Shown here piece after piece: positions 11,900-23,823 of a stretch of 64,000 nt of DNA (position 1 is its first letter; the number at the start of each line of letters is the position of its first letter). A program made the position numbers and the translations under genes. The DNA is from Eulemur rufifrons (taxonomy: Eukaryota; Chordata; Mammalia; Primates; Lemuridae). The notes below the pieces were generated by a model, which was given only the letters and a program-made list of their open reading frames with translations, ran no database searches and had not been told where the DNA came from. Location: assembly GCF_041146395.1 (NCBI RefSeq), contig NC_090983.1, positions 63,185,501 through 63,249,500 of the forward strand, written 5' to 3'.

Positions 11900-12825
11900 C
11901 ACCTCCCTCCCGCGCTCAGACCTTTCAGTGGCTCCTACTGGCTCAGAGTAAATGCTGAGTCCTTACAAGGGCCTGTAAGTCTCTGTCCTCCCCACCCTCC
12001 CACCCTCTGACTTCACCTCCTGCCATTGCATCTTCTCACTCCTCTCCAGCCACCATGTAATGGCCTGCTGATTTTTCTGGAACACTATAGCCTTGCTGCT
12101 GTCTTGGGGCCTTGTTCTTGTTCTTCCCTCTGCTCATAATGTCCCTTCACATGGTGCAACCATTCCCCTCCTTTGTTCAAATGTCACCTTCTTAGACATG
12201 CTCTCACTGACTACACTAGTTCAAATTGCTATTTCCATCCCCTCATAACACTCCCGTCCTTTTTATCTGCTTTTTGTTTTTATTGTACTTTTGATCACCT
12301 GAAATACTATACTACATTATTTTCTCATTTGCTTATGTTTGGTCTCCCTCTACCTCTATTCTACTTGAATATAAGTTTCATGAGGACCAGGATTCTTTTT
12401 TTTTTTTTTTTGAGATAGAGTCTTGCTCTGTTGCCCAGGCTAGAATGCCGTGGTGTCAGCCTAGCTCACAGCAACCTCAAACTCCTGGGTTCAAGTAATC
12501 CTTCTGCCTCAGCTTCCCGAGTAGCTGGGACTACAGGCATGTGCCACCATGCCTGGCTAATTTTTTTTTCTATATATATTTTTAGCTGTCCAGATAATTT
12601 CTTTCTATTTTTAGTAGAGACGGGGTCTCGCTCTTGCTCAGGCTGGTCTCGAACTCCTGACTTCGAGCGATCCTCCTGCCTCGGCCTCCCAGAGTGCTAG
12701 GATTACAGGTGTGAGCCACTGCGCCCAGCCAGGACCAGGATTCTTGACCATTTCTTCACTGCTGTTCCTCTAAGAGCCAAACCTTTGGTACTCATTCAAT
12801 AAGTATTTGTTGAATAAATGAATGC
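11900..12825 (+). repeat. L2 LINE 3' end, split by an Alu
   Basis: Motifs such as CAAATGTCACCTTCTTAGACATGCTCTC, quoted here only in part, the ACTTGAATATAAGTTTCATGAGG region, and the terminal ATTTGTTGAATAAATGAATG match the 3' end of L2. The element is interrupted at 12398-12730 by an Alu that duplicated 15 bases of it, so the L2 copy is the older insertion. Confidence 0.65.
12398..12730 (-). mobile_element. Alu SINE with strepsirrhine-type linker insert
   Basis: Full-length antisense Alu flanked by a perfect 15-bp target-site duplication AGGACCAGGATTCTT (12383-12397 and 12731-12745). Between the arms it has the extra block CTATATATATTTTTAGCTGT and onward to TTTCTATTTTTAG. The perfect duplication and low divergence suggest a fairly recent insertion. 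Confidence 0.97.
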
Positions 12826-14534
12826 AGCCTGTGTGTTTGACAGAAGTCTTTCCAGATGCTGGGGGAATTATAATAGCAGGGCTCGTACTATGCTAGGTAC
12901 TCTTTTTTACATTTTAAAATGGCACCAATTATAGGTAATATTCAGGATGCTCCAAAACATCCCCAGGGCTAGAAATATAACCAAATGGCAGCAGCAATAA
13001 ATCGCAGACCAAGTGAAAACGAGTTTCAATGAATGAGAAAAAAATCTCTCACTTTATAGGAAACATACTCTGCTATGGAAAAATCATGTCTCCAGAGATC
13101 CCAAGCTGACCCCACACGACCCTCATTGGTGGCTCTTCACAAGAGAGTAACGAATTCAACTTTTGAGAGGAACAAAATCTTGGATCTCCCTTCCTTGCCC
13201 AATTGAGAAATGTGTTCTTTAATCCCTCTAAACCCTCCAGCCCCTTAGTCTTCCTAGAAAGACAGTTTCCTAGTAAGTCAAAGCATGAGATTAACTAACT
13301 TCTGGAAAAGCATCATGAGAAATAAAAGTTTTTCATATTATGTGAAGAAGAGTCTTGTGAACAAAAGAGTTGAAAAAAATGCTAAACAAAGTTAAACATT
13401 TTTTTTTAATGCAGTACTACTTAGATTGTTTCATATGCTAACATGCATTGTGAATCTCCAAACTGGAATGCAGTTTTAGAACATTTTCCAAACTTATTTA
13501 ACCACAAAGCCCTTTTGAGTGTGGTACCACATGAGAGGAGTTTCCACAGAATATTCTTGGTAATATGCTGATTCAACTAAACAATCAACAAGATTTTAAA
13601 ATTTAAATGTTGTTAAAAAAAAAAAGATAAAATGCTTTCTATACTTAGCATTCTATACTTTCTATACTTGCTTATCCTTAAGTGGTATATATTTCCTAAA
13701 ATTCTAGGGAATATGATTTTAGAGTCAGACCCTGCAGATCCAGACGATTCTCTCTCTCATATCTTGTTTTTCAACACTAGGACAAATTCCCTCCTCAGAG
13801 AAAAGATTTCTCTGTTTTTTTACTGGCATAGCCTCACATTGTCCTCAAGCACATTGAGATCATAAAATTGGGTACTAAATGGAACATAAAATAGAATTGT
13901 ATGGGAAAACTATTTAAATTATACTGAGAGGGAAAGAAAAAGAGATAATTTTTGGCCAAATACTTGCAAAAGTTTTTATCATAACTTACAGCAGTTTGCT
14001 TTCTTTTGCTCTGTCTTCGTACATAAACAAGATTAAAATATTTTGGAGAATTGCATAAATATTTCCCAAAACGACTGAAATGACTCAATCCTTCAACTCA
14101 AGAAATAGATTATCTCCTTGGAAATGCCTTTTTTAGAGGCAAATTCCCAGAGTTGAAGTATTTATCTGTGATCAATTTGGTGAATACCTAGCTCATTTAT
14201 ACCAAAAGTAAATTTTGACCTGTCTTCAGGTGCTACTTTCTAAGAATATAAAAGGGATCTTTCATAAACATTATAAAATATGAGAAGAAAATACTTCAGA
14301 AAACAGCTCCCCATCCTGCTTCCTTATACCTGTACTTGGGTATAGTCACACAGCCAGAATTGGTAAAACTTAGTACTGGGGCTAGGGTAATCTAATCATT
14401 AGTCTTAGTTCTTTCTTTAACACAACTTCAACAAACCTCTGTGGGAGTCCACATAGTATGAAATTCTTAAACAGAATACATAGCAACACATTTGATTATT
14501 TAAATTGTTGCTTTTTTTTTAATTTCTATCTTAC

Positions 14535-14602
14535 CTGTAGTGCCCTTCCAACGGGAGTTGTACCGTGCCCTCATCTTCCATAGCTAGCATACTTTGTTCT
14601 TC
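14535..14602 (-). CDS. SLC4A10: SLC4A10 exon E9, cytosolic tail
   Basis: 68 nt encoding EEQSMLAMEDEGTVQLPLEG then HY and the first two bases of an R codon. It continues the acidic linker begun in E8 (AEKE followed by EEQS), which distinguishes SLC4A10 from SLC4A7 and SLC4A8, whose tails differ here. The acceptor is TTGTCTTTTCAG and the donor is GTAAGA, both good. The exon ends in phase 2, matching the single base that begins E10. Confidence 0.97.
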
Positions 14603-15004
14603 CTGAAAAGACAAATGGAAAGTATACAAAGTGAACCTGATGAATCTCCATTTTACATTAAAGAAGAAACACAGATTAATGTTTCATTATCTCATTAACC
14701 TCGGGACCTTCCACTCTGTTTGCATTTATTAATGTTAGCACAGGTCCTTTCAATAAAGTATCAGCTACTAAGAACATAAGTAATTAATGAGAGTCTCATA
14801 ACACAAAGTAATTTAAATGCTAACAACAATCTCCTTCATGTCACTCAATGAAAACCTGGTTAATTTCCAAGCAGATTTTTAAAAAAATTAATCTAAATTT
14901 TACAAGGACAAAAGTAGGGGTAATATAATCAGTTCTACTGTTATAAAGTTGAAATTATATTCCCAGAATGCTCTATTAGGAGGGGATGAGGGATGTACTC
15001 CAAG

Positions 15005-15198
15005 CAGTGGTTCTCAAACTTTAGTTTACATCAGAATCACCTGGAGGGCTTGTTAAAAATACAGATTGCTAGGTCTCACCCCCAGAGATTCTGATTCAGT
15101 GAGTCTGGAGTAGAGAAGACAGAAGAATTCACATTTCTAACAAGTTTCCAAGTGATGTTGATTATGCTGGTCTGGGGACCACACTTAGAGAATCACTG
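15005..15198 (+). mobile_element. MER5A-like nonautonomous hAT element
   Basis: Begins CAGTGGTTCTCAAACTTTAG, contains CATCAGAATCACCTGGAGGG and CATTTCTAACAAGTTTCC, and ends GGGGACCACACTTAGAGAATCACTG. This is the MER5A layout with inverted termini (CAGTG at one end, CACTG at the other). Any 8-bp target duplication is eroded. Confidence 0.88.
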
Positions 15199-17115
15199 CT
15201 CTAGAGACTTGGAAAGAGACAGTGGAAAGTATCTTCCTGTATGGATCAAAACACACGTGTGCCTTGATGGAGGAGAAAATGAAGTAGTTTGACTCCATTT
15301 AGATACATTTTAGACTTTGATGCCTCCAACTTCTTCTTACAATGACAATATTCTGCCCTTCTCCAAAGGGTGGAAATGCTTCATATATTCATATATACAT
15401 TTCTTCATATATAACATTTTTCTTGCTAGAAATATAAATTCCCGTGTCCTCTCTACTCTAGACTCACTTTATGTTTTGGGATAAAGATAATCTTATGGCT
15501 ACCATACTGAAATGTCCTGGCTTAGTTTTCAAATAATGTTACCATCAAACTTTTTCCATGCACCAAAAGAGACAGTTATCTATAGATTATAGATCTTATT
15601 TAATATATTTATTTTCAAATGGATCAATTAGCATGGTTTAAGTTCAAAGAATTATTTTGAGTCATTTAAAAATGGCTCTAACTCCAGAAATGGAACTTTA
15701 AGATGTATAGACATGAAAAACTAAGTGACCCCCTGCACAAATGGGAACTGATGAGAGCAAATAGGGATGGCCCTGAAGGCTCATCTCCCTCCCTCTTTCA
15801 GTAGCTTAGCAGAGCTAAGCTGGCCTAACCAGCTTGCAGAGATCCCGTAGGTTGACGTCATTATTCCTGGTGTGCAAGGCTGTTTCTAAGGTAATCAGAT
15901 CTTGGCCCTCCACCTCACACTCCATAGTCTGAATATCCCATGCCACATTTCTCATTACTTAAGGAAACAAAATGTTTTCTAGTGCCTCTTCAGCTAACCT
16001 ATGAATATATAATGCAATGTGAGGGCAGGTCTCATTTCACTCTTGGAGTACACTGCCAACCTGCTGGCCAAGGCAGAGCCCTCTCTGCTGGGACTCTGGC
16101 TGTGGTGGATACAGAATCTCTACTCCTATGCTGTGGAATCAATGGAGAGCCAGGAATTATGTGAGCTCTGCTGCTTCTCTGCTTATAAACTTCCTCCGAG
16201 AAACCCTATGTGATATTTATACTCTGTGGGGCCAATGGCATGTGTGTTACCCCTTTTCATTCCAGGAACTAATTTAATTCTCTTTCTTGCTGTTCCTCAA
16301 GGGAAAAAAATAACTTAGGGTCCATTAAATGTATTTTATTACTTGTGTATCATGCCTATTCCCCTTGTCATTTGGCAGTACTGTTTTTAGAGCTAAATCA
16401 AGATGAGCAGACATACCATTGGTTTGACATTACCCATTCAAGCACTGCAGAGCTTATATGCAGCCTAGAATGAGGCATGCCTGGCAACTGAGTTAGTCAT
16501 AAAATATGGAATGTAATACATACATCTTGTAAACTTATATGCACATCCCCAAGGCCATGGGCAAAGCGTAGGTATCATTTCAGGTAGAAAAAGTTACTTT
16601 TTCTATAGGAGCACTGAGTACATGGAGGGACATAAAGAGAAGACATTCAGTGATACCAAAGGCTACAAAAGTAAAACCAAGATACAAGTAAAGTGCAATT
16701 CTTTCCTTGGTTGCCCACTGAAAGGTGAAGCCCAGTAGACAGTATCTTGTCTGGCCAATCCAGAATAAAATATCAAGAAGCTAGGTAGAAAGGTTTAAGA
16801 AAGAATAAAATCCCCTGAATCCAAAGAGAAGAACAGTGTTGTCAGTGCATTGGTTACCTGGCAGCAGAGAAGGAAAGCTCAAGATTCAATCTAACAGTAA
16901 AAATTGGACCAAAGCTTTGTGAACAATTTTGTTTTTTCTTCAGATGATTTTCCACTTTTCTCTCAAATTGCTTTCAATAATTATTTTGCACTCTGTGGCT
17001 TGTTAGCATGTGTGGGCTTTATACTAGTCATAATTCTATCCAAACAAAAACTCATCACCTCTAAAGATAGCTTTTCCAAGCCATGCTTATCTGCAGAGAA
17101 GGGTGGCAGAGCAGC

Positions 17116-17253
17116 CGCTGCCTTCAGTGCCAGAAGGCAGCCGGGTGGGCCCCGGAGCGCAGGGACGGAGGGCCGGCTGCGTCCTGGCAGCACGGTGAGG
17201 AAGCCAAAAAGCGAGGCTTTCTGAGGAGGAGCCGTCAAATCGGGCACTAGCCG
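17116..17253. other. Isolated CpG-dense patch
   Basis: Twelve CpG dinucleotides within 138 bases, in an intron where CpG is otherwise rare. It includes AGCCGGGTGGGCCCCGGAGC and GGGCCGGCTGCGTCCTGG. It is too short to meet the usual length criterion of a CpG island. On the plus strand it contains a donor-like CACGGTGAGGAAG. Open frames cross it on both strands but match nothing I know. Confidence 0.7.
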
Positions 17254-17639
17254 TTATGGCACTCACAGCCTAGGTTATCTCAACTGTACCAGAAAAGAAA
17301 AAGAAAGTGACAGCATGACGCTCACCCAGTATTCGCCACCTCCTAAGTCACAAGTACCTTAAAATGAGTTCCATTCAGTACTAAGCTTACACAAATTCCA
17401 TCAAAAAATATGCAGAGTTCTACAACATGGGGAAGATGATAAAGGGGTAATGATCAAAGTTTGCCCAAAAACATTTGCAGGGCTTCTCCAGTTTCACTGA
17501 GGGCTATTTATTGTGACTTAAATGCCATCTTTTAATTAATATAGTCAAAGTACTTTTCAAATACAAAATAAGTGAAGGACAATTAGTGCTATATCCAGTA
17601 AAGGGCAGGAAAATTGAGGCTTAGAAAAACAAACCTACT

Positions 17640-17800
17640 CAACAGCACATAAATATTTACCAAGCATGTATTATGTGCTAGGCACATAGTGAACAAGAAG
17701 AATAATCCAGGAGCTATTAATTAATCCATTCAACAAATACGTATTAAGCATGATCTACATGACAGGTAGTTTACGAGGTACTGGGATACAACAATGGAAA
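17640..17800 (-). repeat. L2/MIR-related antisense fragments
   Basis: ATTATGTGCTAGGCACATAG and CATTCAACAAATACGTATTA followed by TACTGGGATACAACAATGG are antisense forms of the common 3' end of L2/MIR elements. Two partial copies appear to be next to each other. Boundaries are approximate. Confidence 0.45.
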
Positions 17801-18802
17801 GAAAGATGGAAACCCTACTGTTGGAAGATATGAAGGCTCACCATGAAAAGCACTGGAACAGAGGCCATAGAAAGGAAGAAACTCTAGGTGGGAAGAAACA
17901 ATGTGGGCCAACCAAAAAAGGGAAGAATAAATAAGATGTGTTTGCATGACAGTGAACAACTAGCCTGGTTGGAGTCAAAGGCCTTTTGTAGAAGCGAAAA
18001 TAAAATTGAAGTCAAATTCTGGTGTGTTTTGATAAGTAGGGTGTTATATATCAAATGATACCATGAATCTGAACTGTATTTTGTGATAGCATAAATATTA
18101 CAATTCATATTTCATGATACCTAACAAATGCTTTTTCCTTTACCTACTTGTAGGGAAATGAGTAATGTGTTACTATATACATTTTTTTTCTGGCAAAGTC
18201 TGTATCTATGTAGGAATGTAGGAGTCCTCAAATATAATATCTCTATCTCGAAGCTCAAACAACAACAGCAGAGAGCCAATGTTCACAAAGATGCTTAGAG
18301 TATTAGAGAGAAAAAATATTCAGCAATTTTAAAATTCACAGATCTTAAGAAATGGAAGGGACTTCAGAAATCAAACTCAAGCCCTTTATTTTACCCAAGA
18401 GTAAAACAAAGCCTACAGAATGTAAGAAGTGTTAAACCATTCTCTTCACCAATTACTAATAAAATAGATAATGCTGCAAACATTAAATATATATAATCTC
18501 TGAAAACCATAAATTTTATATTTATAAGAAGTATTTCTTATGATTTGCAATGAATAGAAGAGTCAATACATGAAACTACTCACTAAAAGCTGAAAAGGAA
18601 AAATGGGGAGGGGTTCCGTATAGAATTCATATACTAATAAATACATGAGGGTAGCATCTTTTTCATCAGAATATTTGATTCAGTGTCTCTAAGTGATTAT
18701 ATATATATTATTAAAAAATTTAAAATTCTGATAGGGTGTCATTGTATTTAGAAGATAATATTCTGGAGATTCAGAATCTGTGTTTTGAGGAAAGGACTTA
18801 TC

Positions 18803-18980
18803 TCAAATGTTAGCATGCATCCGAATCACCTGGAGGTGGTGTTAACACAGATGGTTGGCCCCATCCCCAGAGTTTTGATTCAATAGTCTGTAGTAGGGCC
18901 CAAGAGTTCGCATTATAACAAGTTGCCAGGTGTTGGCTGATGCAGCAGAAGTTCTAGAACCACACGTTGGAAAACCACTG
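18803..18980 (+). mobile_element. MER5A-like element, second copy
   Basis: CATCCGAATCACCTGGAGGT, CCCATCCCCAGAGTTTTGAT, ATAACAAGTTGCCAGGTG and the end GGAAAACCACTG parallel the copy at 15005. The left terminus is degraded. Both copies lie in the same orientation about 3.8 kb apart. Confidence 0.8.
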
Positions 18981-19568
18981 CTTGAGGAAGAAGAATATGT
19001 TTGCACCACCCTAAGATTCAATTAGCAATGATATTTTCTGTATAATAATTTGGCCATGCTTCCCAAGCCACAACCAATTCTGACCTTTTTTAGTAAGACA
19101 TCCTCTGTAATTTTTTGGTTGCTCTTGTTTTTAGATTGCTTTTATGTTTTCTTGACCTTTTCCATGATCCTGCTTTATACAGATTAAAAGGCTCCATGCC
19201 CGATTTTTGTTTACTCCTACAGTGTATGTTAGTGAGCTCCCAGTAAATCAAGAAGTATCAGTATCATGATCGTTTCCACAGAGTTGAATTTCCAGGAGTT
19301 ATCTAACATTAACCCTTTTTCCCCCTACCCAGAAGCAAACATTCTGCTGGGGTTTTCTGCTTTTAACAGTAGCCTTTTGTCAAATATGCACAATGTCCTA
19401 GAGAATATTTAAGTAAGAAGGAAGGCATGTTGATACTCTGAGCACATTTGGACATCCAGAATTTGATTCTGCAGTCTTCCCTTTACACAGAGCAATGTGC
19501 AAAATGTCAGGGTTCCAATATTCATTTCTACCCTGATTATAATCCTTTCTTTCTAAAAACTGAAGCAT

Positions 19569-19586
19569 ATGCATATGCATATGCAT
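19569..19586. promoter_or_regulatory. Two overlapping palindromic octamer (MORE) sites
   Basis: ATGCATATGCATATGCAT contains the palindrome ATGCATATGCAT twice (19569-19580 and 19575-19586). This 12-mer is the MORE element bound by dimers of POU-domain factors. Binding here is not shown. The repeat could also be a simple hexamer expansion. Confidence 0.45.
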
Positions 19587-21027
19587 GAAGTACATGAAAA
19601 TTTGGAACAGAAGCTCTGCGACCTTGGACTGGCCTGTGTAGCTATTTATTCTGCTTAACTCATTATTGAATTTTAAGGTCAAATGAATGTTTTCTCAGTG
19701 CCATAAGACCAGAAATGGGCTACTGATCGGAAAACCCTGGAGGATAAAGGTACAAGCTTGCAACTATCATCAAAAGGACAAGAGGTGAGCCTACTTTAAA
19801 TTCAAGTCTCAGGGAGCTGAGACATTTCTGCCATTTACCATCTTGCCAGATCACGATCAAAGTTACTCAATTAATTTGAGCAATTGCAGAAATGCAACAT
19901 TTCTGGAGCACTTGTCCCTTTACCACCTTAACACACAATCTCCTGAAGGCTGGGCCTTCATATAAGACGCCACAGTAAGATCACATCCTTCCATCAAGTC
20001 CATAAGCCTCAAGAAAAGAGAATACCGAGATGCAGGCATACAAGTAGAAAATCAACCAGGAATTTAAGATTTAATGTAATCCTTCTTAAATCTTCCTACT
20101 CTCTTTACTGAGCATACTCTTTTAATACTAATTCCAGACTAGAAAGTGAACATCATTAAACTTCCTTTTCTCTCTCCAGTTTGAAAGAGAATTAGCTGTC
20201 TTTGTACTAATCAGAACTATATTTTAATGTTCAATTATGGATTATTTCTTGACTGTATTATTGCTTTTCTTGTTTCTTTCCATGTGCTGATGATCACATG
20301 AAAGTACCATCTTATTAATCCATCTGAGATTTTAAGGATCTGTAAACCTATGTGATTAATGTATTGCAAGGCTTTCCCCTCGAACTTGGATCTGAAGGAT
20401 TTAGCTGTAAATTTGCCCCAGTAAATCTTTAAGTCAATATTTGTATTCTTTCAGAAAGTATGAGTTCTAGGAAATTTATTAATATTTAGTTACTTCTAAA
20501 ATCTTTATCTTCATATTCAGAAAACAGTAAATACCCATTGGAGTATAGTGGGTACATAATGTAAAAAGATTAGACACAGGGTCTCTGCCCCGTGAGATTC
20601 ATCAACTCCAACATGGGCATACGGCACACATACATACACGTACCACACATACACAGCTGTGGGAGTGGCTCTGGGCAATGGGAATGGCAAATTCTAAAAC
20701 ATTTAGGATTAGAATCAAACTTGTTCTCTCCTATTTCACAGAAAAATAAAAGGTGAACCTGAAATTTTCTTTGAATCACAATAGGGAAGAATTTTAAACA
20801 TACTATAGTAGATTACATATCATTTTTAATTTTTTTGAAGTTCTAAGGGCAAGAATGTTTTGTGGTATGAGTATCACATAAGGAGAATGCTGCAGAAGAG
20901 ATGGTTATATGCCCAGTGCTGTTGCTAGCTGATTCCATCAGAAGCAGTAAAGACATTTGAAAGAAAATAAAAGTAGGAAAATAAAGCAAATTACATATGT
21001 ACATTACAACTTGAGCATAATTAATAG

Positions 21028-21872
21028 TACAGTAAGTCCTCACTTACAGTTGTTGATAGGTTCTTGGAAACTGAGACTTCAAACAGAACAACGGATGATG
21101 AAACCAATTTACCACAGGCTAATGGTTACAAACAAGACTTAAGTTCCTACAGCACATTTCTGATCACAAAAACATCACCAAACTTCTAAATAAAGACTTA
21201 AAGCACTTTTGATATTAAACACTGAAATAAAGTGAGCTATACATAAATTCAAGAAAGATTAGTAAAAGCAAGTAAGATAATGAATTACCTAAATTTTGAC
21301 GAATCAGGGAGTGACAGTGGTTGTAGAGGTGGTGGGTTAAATCAAAGAATAATGTTTGCAAAGTGAAAACCATAAGGAGCATATTCTATCACCAAATAGT
21401 TCAAAAATAATAACAAATATGGACTGGCTCACTGAATACTTTCATACTGAATTGTTTGTTGTGCATTTTACATGATTACTGTATACTTGATGAATTTTTA
21501 TTTTGCAATAATTTTTATTCATTTATTCATTCATTTCCCAACCCGCTTATTTCCAGTTCAGAATATGGGTGCTCGGAGCCACTCCCGGCGGCTCAGGGTG
21601 CGAGGCAGGAACCCACGCTGGACAGGACACCATCCCACTGCAGGGTGCACTCACACACACCCACCCTCACTCAGACTTGGAACATGTGGACATGCCAATT
21701 CACCTAAATGGCACATCTTTGAGATGGAGGAGGAAACCAGAGTCCCCAGAGAAAACCCACAAAGACACAGGCAAAACATGCAAACTCCACCATGACTGAT
21801 GGTGGCCTGGCTGGGAATCAGTTTTTTTCTCATCAACCTTATAACAAAACTGTTATTTGAAGACCTGCTGTA
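21028..21872. mobile_element. DNA transposon fossil with inverted termini
   Basis: The left end TACAGTAAGTCCTCACTTAC is an imperfect inverted copy of the right end (minus strand TACAGCAGGTCTTCAAATAA). The interior has GATAGGTTCTTGGAAACTGA and TTTACCACAGGCTAATGG, then a more GC-rich block at 21560-21790 with CACACACACCCACCCTCA and GAAAACCCACAAAGACAC. I recognise the sequence as a common mammalian DNA-transposon relic but cannot name the family with confidence. Open frames up to 107 codons inside it (21456-21799) are repeat-derived. Confidence 0.65.
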
Positions 21873-23438
21873 CTGAAATTATCAGAAAGACTGGAAGAGA
21901 AGCTCATAGCCAATGAGTTTTGTCTTCAAAATTATTTTCTTTGGAATTTAAACCTTCTTGGAAAATGTTGCAATCTAAATGATTTTAATCACATCAAGAT
22001 TATGGATAACCTAAGGCTTTAGAATTTCCATATTCTTGTGTCCATCTTATTTAAATTTTACTTGGGCCAAACTCTGTCATATTTTTCTTGAATGGTATAT
22101 GAGGATGAGAGCAAATATTTACTAAAGCCCTAAATGGAAATAGAGAATATCAAAATATCCTAAAGTATAATTTTTTAAAAACTCTAATAAATAAGAATAT
22201 GTTAAACAGAAAAATAAATAAAATGATATTTTTAGTGTTACATTATTATTACTAGTAGTAAGATTCTAAGTATGCCATCTACAACATTTGGAAAAATTGA
22301 AATATTCATACAGAATTAAGATATGTCGTTATGATCACTCTCTACATGTGGGACTCCATTGGCAGTGATGGGACACCATGGAAAGAGAAGGAACTATCAA
22401 TCACACATTATGTATCCATATTTACAGAAATTTCTGAGCAGAAACCACATTAGATTTTGTGGCCTAATCTGCCCTCACTAAATGACTGAGAAAAACCTTA
22501 GACCTCTGAAACAGATGTAAATGAATTCCCCCAAGGAAATAGGGAATATATTCATAGTTTGAGAAAATACTCTGTAGATAGGAAACTGAATACAGTACTG
22601 ACTACCTGTAGAAGCAAGAAAAATAGAATAATGCACAATTCTTATAAAATATTTTCTTTCAATTTCATTTCTATTCACCTAGTAATTTTATTTTTATATT
22701 TTACAATGAATGGGTTCAATCATTCTGTTGAATGTTGTACTGGTCATTTTTTTTCCATTTGTACCCTTTGTAGTTTTTATATACTTTAAAAAATGTTATG
22801 ATTAGCCTTCAAAATAGACCCAAGCTTACATATGAACTTTAAATATGTCATAAAACTTAAATTGTTATAACTTATGAAACAGAATAGGATAAATCAGCAG
22901 TCCATGAAAATAATTAAATCCCAAAAGTTTCTCAAACAACACTTACTCAATCTTAAATCACTCTGAAAGCAAATCAGAGCAAAATTTTTCCTCTTAATCA
23001 TTTCACATGTTTCAAGAATAACTAATTTTACATCAGGATCTTTTGATTAAAACTCTGTTCCTTAGGAAAATATCAACAGTAGTAACATCTGTTTTTGCTT
23101 CTCACATATTTTACCAAAAAGCAATCATCACATGCCCATAATTTGAAAACAGTTAAGCAAAGCATCAGCAAGTTTCTGCCATCCACAATGGAAAAATAAG
23201 CCTTTAGGGTAAGTAAGTACAAAGTACCTGCATATTTCATTAGAATTTGGTTTCCTCCTGTAAGATCTTCACTCTCTCTCTGTTCAAATCTTTATGATTT
23301 TAAACATTAAACTTTCAAACTACTTCACCTGTGTTTGTTAATAATCACTGTCTAAAGATAAAAACAATAGTTTTGCAAAGAGCTCTTGCTATGTTCTTTT
23401 TTCCTTCTTTATAAAATATTGATTTTACTCTCACTTAC

Positions 23439-23561
23439 TTCTTTTTCAGCATCTTCTAGTTTCTTTTTCTTACTCTCAGGCATTAAGTCATCCAACCAGC
23501 TGAGTTCCCGTTTGGTAAACAACAAGTCCATCAACTTTCTTACAAATACCAGGGCTAACAC
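23439..23561 (-). CDS. SLC4A10: SLC4A10 exon E8, last membrane segment and start of C-terminus
   Basis: 123 nt, 41 codons, starting VLALVFVRKLMDLLFTKREL and continuing SWLDDLMPESKKKK to AEKE. The first dozen residues close the last hydrophobic segment and the rest is cytosolic. RELSWLDDLMPESKKKK is a signature of the sodium-bicarbonate branch of SLC4. The acidic LDD cluster resembles sites proposed to bind carbonic anhydrase II in SLC4 tails, though that role is debated. Acceptor TTTACTTCAG, donor GTAAGTGAGA (near perfect). Reading past the donor in the same frame adds VSESKINIL and a stop, which is intron. Confidence 0.98.
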
Positions 23562-23823
23562 CTGAAGTAAATAATAAAATAGTTTAAAATGGAAAAGATA
23601 GAAGATGTAGATTCGCTTATTTGTTTTTTTGGTAGAAAACAAGTCAGTTTCTATTAGGGCTGAGATTAAAGTAACACATGTATCTTAAGTCACTAATTTT
23701 AGTACCAAAGTTTGTACTGGGATTTCCAATAATCATTGTTCCAATTTTAGTCCACGTGTTTGTGTTTCCAAAGAGACCAGAAAAATCAGAGAAAGAGAAA
23801 AAGAGTTGACAGAGGTTTCATAC
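23562..23823 (-). other. SLC4A10: Short intron between E7 and E8
   Basis: 262 bases, the shortest intron here, with consensus GTATGA start and TTCAG end. No repeats recognised. Confidence 0.95.

Larger units (their letters stand above)
11185..14534 (-). other. SLC4A10: Intron between E9 and E10
   Basis: About 3.35 kb. It holds an antisense L1 3' end fragment, an L2 fragment split by an Alu, and AT-rich unannotated sequence from about 12850 to 14534 in which I see no gene. Confidence 0.8.
14603..23438 (-). other. SLC4A10: Intron between E8 and E9
   Basis: About 8.8 kb. It contains two MER5A-like elements, a CpG cluster at 17116-17253, L2-like antisense fragments near 17640-17800, overlapping MORE octamer sites at 19569-19586 and a DNA transposon at 21028-21872. 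The remainder, including 15200-17100 and 21900-23438, is AT-rich sequence in which I see nothing recognisable. Confidence 0.75.

Noticed and set aside
16904..17247. Overlapping open frames of 106 and 88 codons on opposite strands around the CpG cluster
   Set aside because: No domain, signal or family similarity is visible. The length comes from low stop density in the GC-rich patch, and neither frame has clear splice or promoter context.
21456..21836. Open frames up to 107 codons on both strands
   Set aside because: They fall inside the inverted-terminus DNA transposon and disagree with one another in frame, so they are repeat-derived.
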